Below are positions 1-10,566 of a DNA stretch of 64,000 bases, in pieces (positions within the stretch are counted from its first letter, which is position 1; each line of letters opens with the position of its first letter). This DNA comes from Hysterangium stoloniferum (taxonomy: Eukaryota > Basidiomycota > Agaricomycetes > Hysterangiales > Hysterangiaceae): contig WHVD01000004.1 of NCBI GenBank assembly GCA_015178975.1, forward strand, positions 1,488,001 to 1,552,000. The letters are read 5' to 3'. The notes beneath the pieces were generated by a model. It saw nothing but the letters and a program-made list of their open reading frames with translations, ran no database searches and was not told where the DNA came from. Position numbers and translations under genes: made by a program.

Positions 1-323
1 CTTTTCCTCTTCACCACAGCCTTCATTCCAGCTTTCTTGAGTTCCCTATGAATTGTTCTTGCAGAGATAGCCTCCCCATTCATATCTTGTAGGAGTTTAG
101 AGGCCTGAGTGGCATGGTCAATCTTCTGGGAAGTGATTTGTTGGATGATGTAATAGGTATCAGAGGGGGAATGTTTGTGTAGATGACCTCCAGCTGCTTT
201 GGAGAGGGAGGAAAAATGTTTAGAGCAAATTCTGGATATAGTAGAGAAATAATGACCAGTGGTAGCAGCTACTTCATGTGCAGACTTGCCCTTGCCAAGT
301 TGAGTAGGAGTGAGAGCTCTCAT
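1..323 (-). CDS. Tc1/mariner-type transposase, N-terminal part, cut by window edge
   Basis: Reading minus from the ATG at 321-323, the frame stays open for 107 codons to the window edge. The start reads MRALTPTQLGKGKSAHEVA and looks like the first helix-turn-helix of a Tc1-type transposase; the later stretch ARTIHRELKKAGMKAVVKRK fits the second DNA-binding region just before the DDE catalytic core. The catalytic domain lies outside the window. The same family appears in opposite orientation at 1324-1611 (C-terminal part) and as a central piece at 6693-6993. A 212-bp terminal repeat at 462-674 lies just upstream, as expected for the 5' end of the element. There is no stop in the visible part, but integrity of the whole gene cannot be judged. 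Confidence 0.75.
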   Translation of the reverse strand, partial: MRALTPTQLGKGKSAHEVAATTGHYFSTISRICSKHFSSLSKAAGGHLHKHSPSDTYYIIQQITSQKIDHATQASKLLQDMNGEAISARTIHRELKKAGMKAVVKRK

Positions 324-461
324 GATGTAAACTGATGGGTTGTTGGGATGCTATCACTTGGAGAAGTGAACAGTTGTATATATACACAATTTGAACAGGT
401 CACATGATTTTATTTGCATTTATTTGTGGATAATCAATAAGGTTATGCACTAATCACGTGA

Positions 462-674
462 CAGGGACAAAACTGTTCCAATGAGATTGCATTAGTATTT
501 GATTTATAGTTTGATGACAAATAATGCTTATGTCATAGAATTCTTAGGGTATATAGCCAACATATATGACTACCTAAATTAAAAATTTCAGGTCAATTGG
601 TCAAGTACTCATTGAGTTATTCAACATTCTTTGACATATAAAAAATCATTGGAACAGTTTTGTCCCCCACTGTA
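462..674. repeat. Tc1-associated terminal repeat (MITE-like), copy 1
   Basis: About 212 bp bounded by CAGGGACAAAACTGTTCCA at the left and the inverted form ending TTTTGTCCCCCACTGTA at the right, so the unit has its own terminal inverted repeats. A near-identical unit in the same orientation lies at 1640-1850. TA dinucleotides adjoin the outer ends. It is either the long subterminal part of the Tc1 element or a short non-autonomous derivative inserted at its ends. Confidence 0.65.
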
Positions 675-946
675 TATGCATGAAATAGACCATTTAAAGG
701 ATATGCTTTTTAAAAGTCTTAATATTTTAATCTACTAAACTCTTTCATAATCTATTCAGCTTTTGAAAGATGATTTGTTTCATAATATACCAATAAGTTT
801 TAAAACATTCCTAGAGTTTTAAAAACCAAATTATGTTTGAATCACATCCCAGATGTTTAATGACCTTTAGAGTATATTAGAATTTGGTATAATTAATAGT
901 TTTCAGATATCCTCCTATATTCTCCCAATAGCTATGTAGTACTCCC
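675..946 (+). mobile_element. M1 DNA element, right half (separated from its left half)
   Basis: Matches the right half of the complete M1 copies at 16901-17576 and 41439-42118, from the TATGCATG segment to the end TTTTCAGATATCCTCC, followed by TA. The matching left half is in opposite orientation at 1851-3004. The Tc1 end at 674 abuts the middle of M1, so Tc1 inserted into M1 before the region was rearranged. Confidence 0.6.
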
Positions 947-1232
947 TCTAGGATTATTTCTAAGGTAGAGTAAATAGTTAGTGCTCATTGGGGTAAGCTG
1001 TCATTCTATTTTGGACACCCCATATGCCAAACCATCAAGCAGGGATCCCATCATTATCCTTTTCTCTTTGGATATCACTGATAGGTGAGTAGTTTTTCAA
1101 CCTGTATCTATTAGCTACCTAAGATGTATACTATGGTCATCCCTCTGCTAGCCTTGTGTGAGATCCACAGGCCCTGTTTGAGGTTGTTCTTTCAATAATG
1201 TAATCAATGCCCCAGAACTTTCTTGACTTTCC
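947..1232. other. Unassigned spacer between M1 half and Gypsy fragment
   Basis: I recognise no gene, repeat or motif here. It lies between the M1 right half and a Gypsy integrase fragment, so it is probably retroelement-derived or breakpoint-associated sequence. Confidence 0.3.
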
Positions 1233-1322
1233 ATATTACACATCTTCTCAAAACATCGAGTTCCAACTCATGCTACTTCTGAGAGAGGATCTGAATTTGT
1301 GGTGCATTTTTCTGATCCCTTG
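1233..1322 (+). pseudogene. Gypsy integrase fragment
   Basis: In the frame starting at 1233 the sequence reads FSKHRVPTHATSERGSEFVV, matching the integrase core of the G3 element at 63820-63880 (FSKH..PSHVTSD.GSEFVSHF). Only about 30 codons are left. The Arg before Gly-Ser-Glu-Phe is intact here, whereas G2 and G3 both carry a stop at that codon. The fragment runs directly into Tc1 transposase sequence with a different frame at about 1323. Confidence 0.6.
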
Positions 1323-1323
1323 G

Positions 1324-1611
1324 AACAGCAAGAGCAAGAAGGCCACCAATTGGCTTAATGGCAGTTATTTTGATGTCATGATATGGTCCCCTCAATCTGC
1401 TGATCTTAATCCAATTGAACACCTTTGGCATTACCTCAAGAAGAGGCTACTAGAGTATAAAGTGGAGCCTAGGAGTATTCAAGAGTTATGGGAAAGGGTC
1501 CAGACAGAATGGGACAGGATTCCTGCTTCTATTTGTCAGAATTTGATAGAGAGTATGCCTAGAAGGATTGCAGCTGTTTTGGATGCCAAGGGGGGTTACA
1601 CCAAGTACTAG
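1324..1611 (+). pseudogene. Tc1/mariner transposase, C-terminal part
   Basis: Open frame to TAG at 1609-1611. It contains WSPQSADLNPIEHLWHYLKK, the hallmark last catalytic block of Tc1-type DDE transposases: the Asp and Glu of DLNPIE belong to the conserved region that contributes the third acidic residue. The upstream part of the catalytic domain is missing and replaced by Gypsy integrase sequence, so this is a 3' remnant. Its terminal repeat (1640-1850) follows 28 bp after the stop. Together with 1-323, which lies in opposite orientation, it would make the two ends of one transposon whose middle has been inverted or lost. Confidence 0.75.
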
Positions 1612-1639
1612 ATTATATGGTTTGTATTGGATTATATAC

Positions 1640-1850
1640 CAGGGACAAAACTGCTCCAATGAGATTGCATTAGTATTTAATTTATAGTTTGATGAAAAAT
1701 AATGCTTATGTCATATAATTCTTAGGGTATATAGCCAACATATATGACTACCTAAATTCAGAATTTCAGGTCAATTGGTCAAGTACTCATTGAGTTATGC
1801 AACATTCTTTGACATATAAAAATCATTGGAACAGTTTTGTCCCCCACTGT
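1640..1850. repeat. Tc1-associated terminal repeat (MITE-like), copy 2
   Basis: Direct copy of 462-674 with a few substitutions, again bounded by CAGGGACAAAACTG and the inverted CAGTTTTGTCCCCCACTG. It marks the downstream end of the Tc1 remnant and abuts the M1 left half at 1851. Confidence 0.65.
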
Positions 1851-3004
1851 ATGTCACTGACATCTGTTATGACTGTGTCACAACCTGACAGTCTCTGATG
1901 ATACTATCATCTGCCTGTGCTTCAAGTTACTGGCCAAGTCATTGTATCAGGAAACATTGGTAACCTGACACTGATGTATACCTTCACAGCGATCAAACCC
2001 CATTTACACCCTGTCAAGTTATACTCGTACCATCTGGTTATGCTTTGATACATCCCCTTTTACTTATGATAATCTGTTCTACTCTATGTTTCACCTATTC
2101 CTGTATATACTTGTAACCCTTGGACAATTTCCTTTTCTCATAATTCCACTCTCAGTTAATCATGGCTTCTGATCTTATTGTAACCTTCCAGTTTCTAGTC
2201 AAGTCTATTTGTCAATAATATTTCTGCTCTTCCCTTAGTTAGTAGTTTCTAGACACTGATAACTTGTATATAAACCCACTGTAATGTAGCTACTAGGCCA
2301 TCAGAATATCAACTCAGAACACCCATATACATCTCCCATAGTCTCACTCTAAGTATCCCACTCTCCACCTCTGCTTGCACTCGCTCACTCTCAGTCTCTG
2401 ACCTTATGACCCCCAACTATCCTTCGGTTTCCAATCAGTGACTTACTGAGAGGATTATCTGATAGAACTTCTCTGCCCACCTGAAATTTAAGGACATCTG
2501 ATGGTAACTTGCAACAGTGCAGCACATAAGCTGAAGCCAAGTCCTTCCGTTCAGTCCCCATCAGTCAGTTTTCTGTTCTTAACAACATCTCTGAATACAT
2601 ATGTATTACATCAGAATGAGTCTGTCAATCTGAACAGATTTCTACTTGATTCAACATACCAAGAATATATAGGTGGCTTCACTCAATAAAGAAAGCCATG
2701 GGATGAAAAATCTCCAATGACATCTCACATATTTTACTGGGAAATAACTACAGTCTAGCTTTTAAAAAACAAATTACTAACAAAAGTATTAGCAAGTATT
2801 TACATAACTTGGAAAACTATATACAATATGTTCTATTAATTGACTCTGAATTGTTTAGGATGTAACATGGATAATTATTTCTCAAGGTTGGTGGTTAACA
2901 ATATAATAGTCTCAGAATAGATACTGCTATGTAAGATGAAGTTTTGTAGGAATATTGCTTTTATTAATAATCATTTGATATTATAATCATTATGGACAAC
3001 CTCC
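1851..3004 (-). mobile_element. M1 DNA element, left half, inverted and interrupted by a solo LTR
   Basis: The segments 1851-1864 and 2590-3004 match the left half of M1 in reverse orientation (compare 45200-45568 and the reverse of 41439-41870), ending ...GGACAACCTCC then TA. The gap between them is the LTR at 1865-2584. The left half carries no coding sequence. Confidence 0.6.
1865..2584 (+). mobile_element. Solo LTR, family alpha, CpG-depleted copy
   Basis: Starts TGTTATGACTGTGTCACAAC and ends TTCTGTTCTTAACA, with identical 5-bp target duplications ACATC at 1860-1864 and 2585-2589. It is 720 bp and aligns along its length with the copies at 46268-47298 and 49152-49876 (reverse). Almost every CpG of those copies is TpG or CpA here. 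No internal retroelement sequence follows, so it is a solo LTR left by recombination. Confidence 0.85.
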
Positions 3005-4564
3005 ATAAGAAAATTACAGGAAACAATACTAAAAGACCTTTGAGGGTTAACCAAGTCAAAGGGATTTATGGGAGAGCTGGTGACCCTAGGAGGGGATTGA
3101 AAATTGTAGACAATTGGGAAACTGATTAATATATATATAGAAATAATACTGAATTAAAGAAAGTAGAAATTGAGCATTCCCCTACAATTAAAAGTTGGAA
3201 TGAATATTCCGTGTTTCAACAATGATCCATGATTACAAGTATCACATTACAACTGGCAGGAGGCAGTAATTGCTTTATAAAATCCATTAAAATTGAATAC
3301 CATGGTGAAAGAGGAATTGGAAGTTGTTTGAGTATTCCAGTCAGACAATGACATAGAGCTTTTGACTTTGTACATGTTACACATGATCAAATAAATTCTT
3401 GAATATTTTGTTGAAGACATGGCCAATGAAAATCTTGATGTATCATTTGATAAGTTTTGTCAGTCCAAAATATCCTGCTGTAATATGATCATGTCTTGAT
3501 TGAATAATATGAAGTCAAACATCCTGAAAGTCAGAAACATAACTCCTATTTTGAAAACATAAAAAACCTTGCTCATTTTGTCAATTTTCTTCAACATTGT
3601 GGGAATGTTCTTTGGCATTATTGGGATGTCTTTTGACATTGTCAATTAAAATCTCTTGTAATTTATTGAGGGAAAATTGATATTCTTTTTGAGCTTTCAA
3701 TATGTCTTTCAATAGTTGGTCTGTATCTGTAATCAGTGTGATTTTACAGCTATAGGAAGATAATGTGTTACACAAAGAGAAGCATCAATTCTTATGCATA
3801 TATTTCTTGAAGAGATCATGAAAGGTTTTCACAATAAGATATCAGAAATACAATAAATGAGGTATTTATTGTACATGATTGTTGGGTTGTAACTTCAAAC
3901 AGGTGTTTGTCCAGGTGCTCCAAGCAGTGTAATAATATGTGAGAGAACCAGAAATCAGAAGGCCCCAAGGGCTCCAAGAATATATGGGTGAGGACAAGCA
4001 GTCAGATGACACAAAATGAGGTTGAGTTTCAGGGTGCAAGAAGGTATTGGCTTCTCAGCTGCTGTGCTGCATCCTTGCACATATGTTCAGTTGTCTATAT
4101 TTCAAGTTGACAGATGTTTACATGAGAGGTGTAGATAACCAAATTTACAAGGAGTTCTGGATATTGAGTATATATAAAGAACAAAAGAGTAGATTCCTTA
4201 GGACCAAACAATTCACCAGGCCCCAGACCCCATAAAATGGCTACCTACAGAAGTACATATAATCTGGACTTCTTCAATAGAAAGAAATATCTGTGATTTG
4301 TTGTATTATAGTAATTACAGTAATTAAATAACACAAATACTACACTGGCATGAATTTGTCCATTTTCAGTGACCATATACATATCCCATAATAGTTAGTT
4401 TCTTCTATTAATATTTAAAGGTGTTTAGTCTACTGCCAGTGATGCAAAGAGATATGTACCAATAAACTATGTGATTAATTTACTTCTATTTCCATCAATG
4501 ACATGAACCCCTATTGCCCTTTCATAGCTTATCTCAACTTTCAAGACTCCCTCTTTCTTGGTCA
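3005..4564. other. AT-rich sequence without recognisable gene
   Basis: Only short open frames, none with a recognisable motif or codon pattern. I see no inverted repeat or target duplication that would define an element. It is probably old degraded transposon sequence. Confidence 0.4.
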
Positions 4565-4966
4565 AAAGGATAATCTACATATCTTTTTTTGACTAACTTT
4601 TGTCAGATACAAGACAAATATTAATATTTCCTTATTCTCCAGAATGTCACCTGACAAATTGACTTTGATAATATATTAATTCTACAGCAAATAATATAAA
4701 TATATATACTTTAGTGGATAAATAACTTTTAAAGTTTTGGGTTATCCTTCTTAGACAATTCCTTGCCAAATGCCCTTTTTCTCTGCATAGAATACACAAT
4801 CCTTCTTTAAACCTTCTTTCTCACTTGGCAGGAAATAATTGACTATCAGATCCAATAATTGTCAGAGTTGGCTGAACTTCAGTCATATGTAGTCCTGGTT
4901 AAATCTTGTTGACATTCACTTTCTCTTCTCAAAAAATAAGAATCAAGTTGAAGAGTGACTTTTTTT

Positions 4967-5219
4967 GTTAGAAATGGGAAAATACAATATCTATATGTGA
5001 CAGACTGTTATTAGACCCAGGTATGCCATCAGTTATATAAACTGTTATAAGAGCACAAGTTGGCACAGAAGTCCTTATATATATTTATATATAATCCATC
5101 AGATAATACTAGACTATACATAGGTCCAGTAGCTCAGTGGTTAAGAGCTCCTGCATATAAAGCCAGGAGTCCTTGGTTCAATCCCAGGCTGGGTCAATGC
5201 TTTTTATACCTTTCACATT
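4967..5219 (+). mobile_element. About 250-bp insertion carrying a tRNA-like sequence, absent from copy B
   Basis: Copy B reads GAGTGACTTTTTGCAATTCTG without interruption at about 18173-18193. In copy A the same words are split, with about 250 bp between the T-runs. The T-run occurs on both sides and may be the target duplication. The insert holds a tRNA-like segment near its 3' end followed by TTTTT. A SINE or other tRNA-derived element is likely; a retroposed tRNA-gene segment is the alternative. Confidence 0.6.
5123..5196 (+). tRNA. tRNA-like sequence (pseudo-tRNA or SINE head)
   Basis: 74 nt. Acceptor arms GGTCCAG and CTGGGTC pair with two G-U wobbles. The D-arm GCTC...GAGC is perfect and contains an A-box-like TAGCTCAGTGGTTAAGAGC. 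The T-arm CTTGG-TTCAATC-CCAGG pairs and holds a consensus B box GGTTCAATCCC. The anticodon arm is abnormal: a 5-bp stem with a 7-nt loop has two mismatches, and the best stem leaves a 10-nt loop. TTTTT follows at 5201. So Pol III promoter elements are intact but a functional decoding tRNA is doubtful. Confidence 0.5.
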
Positions 5220-5529
5220 TTTGCAATTCTGTAAAATGTTCTGGTGGTACTTGAAGCTTCAGTATTTCATCCTTTATACAGTTGATTTGTACAGTTTTTC
5301 TGATTGATTCCCCTCACTCCTGTCATTGCCTTTCATGCCTTTTAGTGCAAACAAATGATTATTAAAATAAAGTATGAATTAGCTTATTGTAAATGCACAC
5401 ACTACAAGGCTTAATGAGCCTGTAATGAAGTACTTGTATCAATTATTGCATCAGTTAGTAAATCACCTTCTGACATGATAGGTTTGATGATAGTATAGGT
5501 GTAGATGGGTTAAATCATGCATGAGCTCA

Positions 5530-6041
5530 CTAAGCATGGTCCACAATATTCATTTTCAAGTATTTGGTAAGAGAAGAAGGGTAAACTGCCCCGAGAAAGG
5601 TGGGCGTTTCTTCACCATTTCCAACAATATTTGTCTTATATGGTACCTTCATCCTTGACATATACATATGACTGATGCCTACCAACTTGGATGCCGGATG
5701 CACTGTTTTGCTCAATTGTCATGCCACTGCAAATGAATTTGGGGATTAGCAATTTGTTAAGCCCCTTGTGAAGTCATAAGTGGATGTCTTGTGGATATAT
5801 CTAAACTTGTGGCTGTACTGTCATAATGTCTGATCGGTGAGGACGGATGATCCGGTGTAATGGCCTGCCTTTCAAGAGTGGGAAAGCGGTGGTAGGCAGG
5901 CTTAGTTGCTGCATCAAGGAGGTGGGTGACCACATCATTACATATCACAAAGGTGTTCCATTTGGACCATGATATGCCATGCATTAACTCCGCTCCAGGG
6001 TCGGGAACTGAAGAGTGTATATTAGAGAAAATCAACAACAC
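5530..6041 (-). pseudogene. Conserved coding remnant of unknown function (copy A, left end)
   Basis: Two minus-strand frames, 6041-5757 and 5715-5530, correspond to 18985-18510 in copy B. Shared words include DPGAELM, NTF.ICN.VVTHLL, AATKPA, VGISHMYM, KVPYKTNIVGNGEETPTF and the ending KM.IVDH. The frames are broken between the two parts and at one indel in the middle. A short stretch of block C (35156-35300, minus) matches the last 100 bp. I do not recognise the family. Confidence 0.35.
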
Positions 6042-6692
6042 GTGGGGGAGTTGTGGGGCGAGCCGGTTGATATGTAGATTTTAGTTGAGGAAATATATTT
6101 GATTGTGTTTGGCCTTTTAGATTATATGAAAGTATCTAAGTGGGGATTAATGATTGGATTTTGTGTGTAAAATGTTATTTGTTCACTAATTATCAGGCCC
6201 TAGCACTTCATTGGGTTTCGTTTCAACCCAACTCGGTTACCACCAGTTCGCAAACTGAACCGATAACTGCTTTGGTTTGAAAAACACCCACTTGGTCTAG
6301 CCGGTTAGGTACATATGTGATAGTGAACTTTGGTATGCTTAAATATAGTTTGGCATGACTAGAGGGATGTACTGACAGGTGGACCTAAGAGTAGCAAATA
6401 TGAAAAAACTGGAGGAAACAGCAATCTGTGAGACCAATGGGAACAACATGAATCCTCAAATTTCTGTAGGACAATATTGATGGAATTTTTACTTAGGATA
6501 CCAAGTATCACATCTCAAATATGTAATCTGATTATTTACCAATCGTCTATGGCCTGAATGGGATGCCGTAAGGTAGCATCTTTGGCTAGATAAAAGCATA
6601 CATCATCCACTACAATCTTACACCACAGTAGGTAGTTCAAAATGGGTGCGGAGGTTGCATGCCTCGCAAAGTCTCAGAACAACCTCAGCATC

Positions 6693-6993
6693 CTACAGTA
6701 TGCATCCCCATACCATCAATGATCTACCACCAAACTTCAGAGTTCCCTCAACCAGCCTGTCACTCAAGCCCTCCCCTGCCTTTTTCCACACCCACTTCCT
6801 ACCATCTGACCCCAGCCTATTGATTTTTGTCTCATCAGGCCACACCACCTTCTTCCAGTCCTCCACAGTCTAATCCTGATGTGGCAATGAAAAGTCCATC
6901 CTCTCCTTCTTTACCACAGGCTTCATTCCATCTGCCTTCAGTCTATGATGCACTGTTTGAGGATGGAGTGACTGGTTGGTGATAGTGCAAAGT
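6693..6993 (-). pseudogene. Tc1 transposase central fragment, inserted in copy A only
   Basis: Minus-strand translation contains WKKVVWPDETKINRLGSDG, KWVWKKAGEGLSDRLVEG and GGRSLMVWGC, the first catalytic Asp region (DET) of Tc1-type transposases. One in-frame TAG replaces what is normally a Trp just before TVEDW. The DNA-binding region upstream (VHHRLKADGMKPVVKKE) resembles the frame at 1-323. The piece lacks both transposon ends and is flanked by direct repeats GCATC (6688-6692, 6994-6998); copy B (about 19615-19625) has no insert. A Tc1 jump would leave TA, so the piece arrived by another route. Confidence 0.8.
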
Positions 6994-7653
6994 GCATCGC
7001 TAGAAGCCGCCATTCACTCCAGCTTGGTTTTCTACATTACCAAAATGCTTTTTCATCCACAGTATTTCATAGATTTATATCAGGAATATTAATATAAACT
7101 CACAATACACGTACACAAATATAAAAACCATAATAGAATCTTCATTATAAATTGGCGACAAAGTACTGATGAGCACAAGGAGTACACCATGCTTGTAAGC
7201 CTGTGTCCCAGACAAACCAACGGAGCTTTAGCTACGTTCATAATCATCCAGCGCAGTATCAGGCGAACGCACCAATGCAGTTCAGGAACATGGACGGTCG
7301 TAGCATTTTAGCTTGACGCTTGGTAGCGTAGCTTCTCAGTGGAGTTACCACTCACTGAGAGTCACTTAATATAACTGCGTATTTTGTTTAAAGAGACTTT
7401 TATTCATGCTGTGTTACATGGCCAAGATTAAAATAACTTATAGAGTATGGCAGCTGTGTCAAGGGTGAAGCACTCAGCGATAGTGGAGATGGCTGGATGA
7501 TATCACACCGCAACTCTGATCCCTGCAGTTTCCCGGCAATTTCGAACCCCCACTTCCTCAGTGTCCAACCTGACAAATTTACTTCGCTGCCATGGCCAAA
7601 TCTCTGCCACTTTCATTTACTTCTAATGCCTGCTGTCTAACTACCTTTCATAT

Positions 7654-7941
7654 TTGCAAATTATAATCCCGGTAATTTTCCATATTCTTAAAAAATCCGG
7701 TGAGGATGTTGTTCAACAAATTTCAAGTTATCCACAATTTCATCGGGTGTGTCTGGTTCTACCGGGTGGGGATCCCGCAGGCGGTCCCAGCGGCTGTTTC
7801 CGTTCGATGTTCCAGTTTGTTGTGCAATATATGTCACCCCAAATCGAAGGTCATCCGAAAGTATTCCTCCCTCTAGAAGACTTATTCGTGCTAATGTTAG
7901 GGTCACTTTATCAAGAGGGGGGAAAAAAAGAATTTATTTGA
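7654..7941 (+). pseudogene. Conserved frame remnant, LPGGDPAGG motif (copy A)
   Basis: The plus frame contains LPGGDPAGGPSGCFRS, VVQ.MSPQIE.H.KVFLP and matches 20329-20553 in copy B in the same frame. In the overlap I count about eight third-position differences against about five at positions one and two, which suggests former coding. The 3' parts differ by indels. Family not recognised; the conserved stretch is about 45 residues. Confidence 0.3.
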
Positions 7942-8918
7942 CGATCCTAAAATATTTGCATAAAGTTGGTGGTACATAGATGGATTGCATTATAACCGGC
8001 ACTCACCATTGCCCTGGAACATGACTCCTCTGTTAGTTCCGGAAGGTAGATAACTGGACATAGTTGTAGTTCCCGGGTGGCCTTTCATATGAACGCGTAG
8101 GCGGTTAATCCCTGGGATCGCCGCTTGCCAGGAATGATCGCCGGCTGCTACCCAGGCTAGTGGACTTCAACCGAAGACACCGCTGCGAGCTTCAAAAAAA
8201 CTCAAAAAAAATTAAATAATCAGAAATTAAATTCATATGGCTACATTAGCAGCGTTACTGTTTGCAACGATAATGGCCAGGGTCAAACAAGTAACCAAGA
8301 GATTAAACATTGACCCCAAACTATTACACTATCCCACTTTTGATGACTTCCCCCCACAGTTACACTATATATTGGAATGCTGTGACTAGGTGGTCAATTA
8401 TTTCGGGTCCCCGGTGTCTTTGTGAGGGATTTAATAAAATCCTAGTTCCCCCCATGTGCTTAACTCAAGTTATGTTTTGAAGTGAGCAGTAGCTCCCCGA
8501 ATCGGTATTTGTAATAAATATGGAACATTTGCCGCCTCAATCTTGATACCAATTACGCCAATATCCACATTTCCTTCTGAGCTCTTAATTTGCCGACAAA
8601 ACGATAGCTTGCTACAGATGGTAGTAGTTGGAAGACTCTAGCTACAGATGCAATTTTCATAGACTTACCTAAATCTCCGATGGTGGACTGTGCGTGGACA
8701 CCAGCTCAGAATATTAGGTGTTATGGAATGGGCACCCCCCAGCCCCACACATCAGTCCCCTGCAAATTTGGGGCCACGCCGTCCGTTCTGTGGGCCACGC
8801 ATCGCGGTTCCTTGAGGGTGAGTCATGCGAAATACTACACCTACCGTATCAATACATAAGGAACCAGGGAGCCAGTTCGTCCTTATAAGACAAATGCTCC
8901 GTTATTCAACATCTAACT

Positions 8919-9032
8919 ATGAATGAACAGCATATCTATAGCGATGAGGATGAAACTTCTACCCAAGCCTATCATTACCAGTTCTCATCTTACACCCGTG
9001 ACAGTGATTTGATAATGGGTACGTATCAGTAA
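8919..9032 (+). CDS. Small acidic-N-terminus ORF, first exon candidate (copy A)
   Basis: 37-codon frame, MNEQHIYSDEDETSTQAY and then YQFSSYTRDSDLIM, ending TAA. The copy B counterpart at 21536-21649 has the same length and only a few residue changes. In A, an intron donor-like GTACGT follows ATAATGG at 9019, so this could be a first exon; in B the corresponding site is ATACGT, which would break it. Function unknown. Confidence 0.25.
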   Translation: MNEQHIYSDEDETSTQAYHYQFSSYTRDSDLIMGTYQ

Positions 9033-9193
9033 TGGTTGAATCAATGTCCATTAACGACTCCATGTCACCGAATCGTCACTCAGATCTAAAGGGGAAGACT
9101 GGCGTTGGTGAGGGAAAGGTTTATGCGTGGCATTTGAGAAAGGCCTGGGTGGTCCGACACTACTGGAAAAAGCGAATTTACATAACACACGAA

Positions 9194-9403
9194 CATCTGG
9201 AAAGTGGGAAGATCAGTAAGTATGCCATCTATATTTTCTAGAGCCAACTAGGAGAGCTAGCTACCTCAGCTAGACACGACTAGACACACTACTTTCGCGA
9301 GATCCCTATTTACTAGTCGGTATAAAGGCTTACTATAGATCTAGGGAGTATAGGGGACCTAGGGAGTCTACATGGTGGGTGTAGACATTCCCAAATCCCC
9401 GAT
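9194..9403. mobile_element. MITE-2 (about 210 bp), copy in block A
   Basis: Present in copy A and absent at the matching point of copy B (about 21750, where AACACCACGAAGCG is continuous). A related copy with a clean boundary lies at 34920-35127, where the ends are a perfect inverted CTACATCAGG / CCTGATGTAG. Here the ends have drifted (ACATCTGG, CCCGATGAA). No coding capacity. Confidence 0.75.
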
Positions 9404-10140
9404 GAAGTGTTCTTAGACCTCCATTACACCACCGGTGCTTGCCTAAGCACTCCAGAAAGAACTTAACTTGAAAAAATAGGCCTTCAAGGCTCCAAAATTG
9501 CCAAGGATTCGACGCTCTTCGCTCCAGATGATGTAGATGCCTGCGGTAGGACTGTGTCAATGTATGATTGGACCATTTTATTAAAGTGCTTTCCGCATTA
9601 CTGTTGGAATCTATTGGTATTGTGTCACATGCCGTTGGGGATGCTTACGGTCTTGCTGCGCTCTTTTTGGTTATACTATACCAGAAGTAGTTTATTCCAA
9701 AGATGCTCGACTATGTAGTACTCTACAGTAGCTTAGTAATTTGAACTTAACTTTGTCCGTTTCCTATCCCGTATACTTTCTAAAATTACAAGTACCCAAC
9801 CGCCGCCAGAGAGAAGTCATAAATTTGACTCAAGCCAATTAGGTAAGTGGAAAGGTAGCCCAGGTTGTCAAAATGTTGCGGTGTGTCCCGGTAGGTGCGG
9901 AATATTTCAGTGTCGAGAAGTGCGTGAGGTTTCCCATGGGCGACGACTAGGAAGCATTTTAGCATCATTGGTGTCTTAATCCTACTTTATATGAACAGCT
10001 TCCAACGCTGTTCCGCGGTACAAAGTGGCAGTAATTAGCTGGACAAGGCCGTGGTTGAGAACTGCCTCATCACTTCACACAGTAGAAAAAGGTACCGACC
10101 ATCTGCTGCCCAAGGTGTGACGCCTGAGAGGCACCCCATA
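9333..10140 (-). pseudogene. Family R module, left copy in block A
   Basis: Reading minus from about 10140, the DNA aligns with the plus-strand module at 11690-12330, so the two form a diverged inverted pair. Frames are mixed: one open stretch at 9968-9786 reads EIFRTYRDTPQHFDNLGYLS, another at 9560-9333 reads ERRASNPWQFWSLEGLFF. Shared words between the copies include GVPL..CHT and LYRGTALEAV. There are several stops. Function unknown. Confidence 0.3.
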
Positions 10141-10566
10141 CACTAATGCAAGAGGTATTCCATCTCCTCTTGACATATGGCATCACCTGTCGTATCGTCT
10201 ATCTCTTAAGCATTGGAAGCCTGTCGTCAAATAGGCTCACTGGGTCCGGGTCGCACGGGTTGATAGGACCACGGTGTATTGCTCGATGAACTAACGAACA
10301 GGATACATGGCTGGGCAGCGGAGAAAAACAGGATGATTACATAAGTAACTAAAGGTCCACTGGTATGCCTGGGGCGCCATGCTTACAAGCATCACAATTT
10401 GCATCCGATCTCCAATTAATTACTTGAATATCATGTTCATGCATACCTTGATCAACATGTCTTTGGCGTTATTTATCCCTAGATCTCTCTGTCTCCCTCT
10501 CTTTTTAGATTAATTTGTTGTTTTATTGTATTTTTTCGGTTTCATAGACCCGCATATTGTTGGTAC

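Noticed and set aside
5060-5254. 64-codon ORF containing PVAQWLRAPAYKARSPWFNP
   Set aside because: This is the well-known false peptide produced by translating tRNA-like DNA; the region is the tRNA-like insertion.
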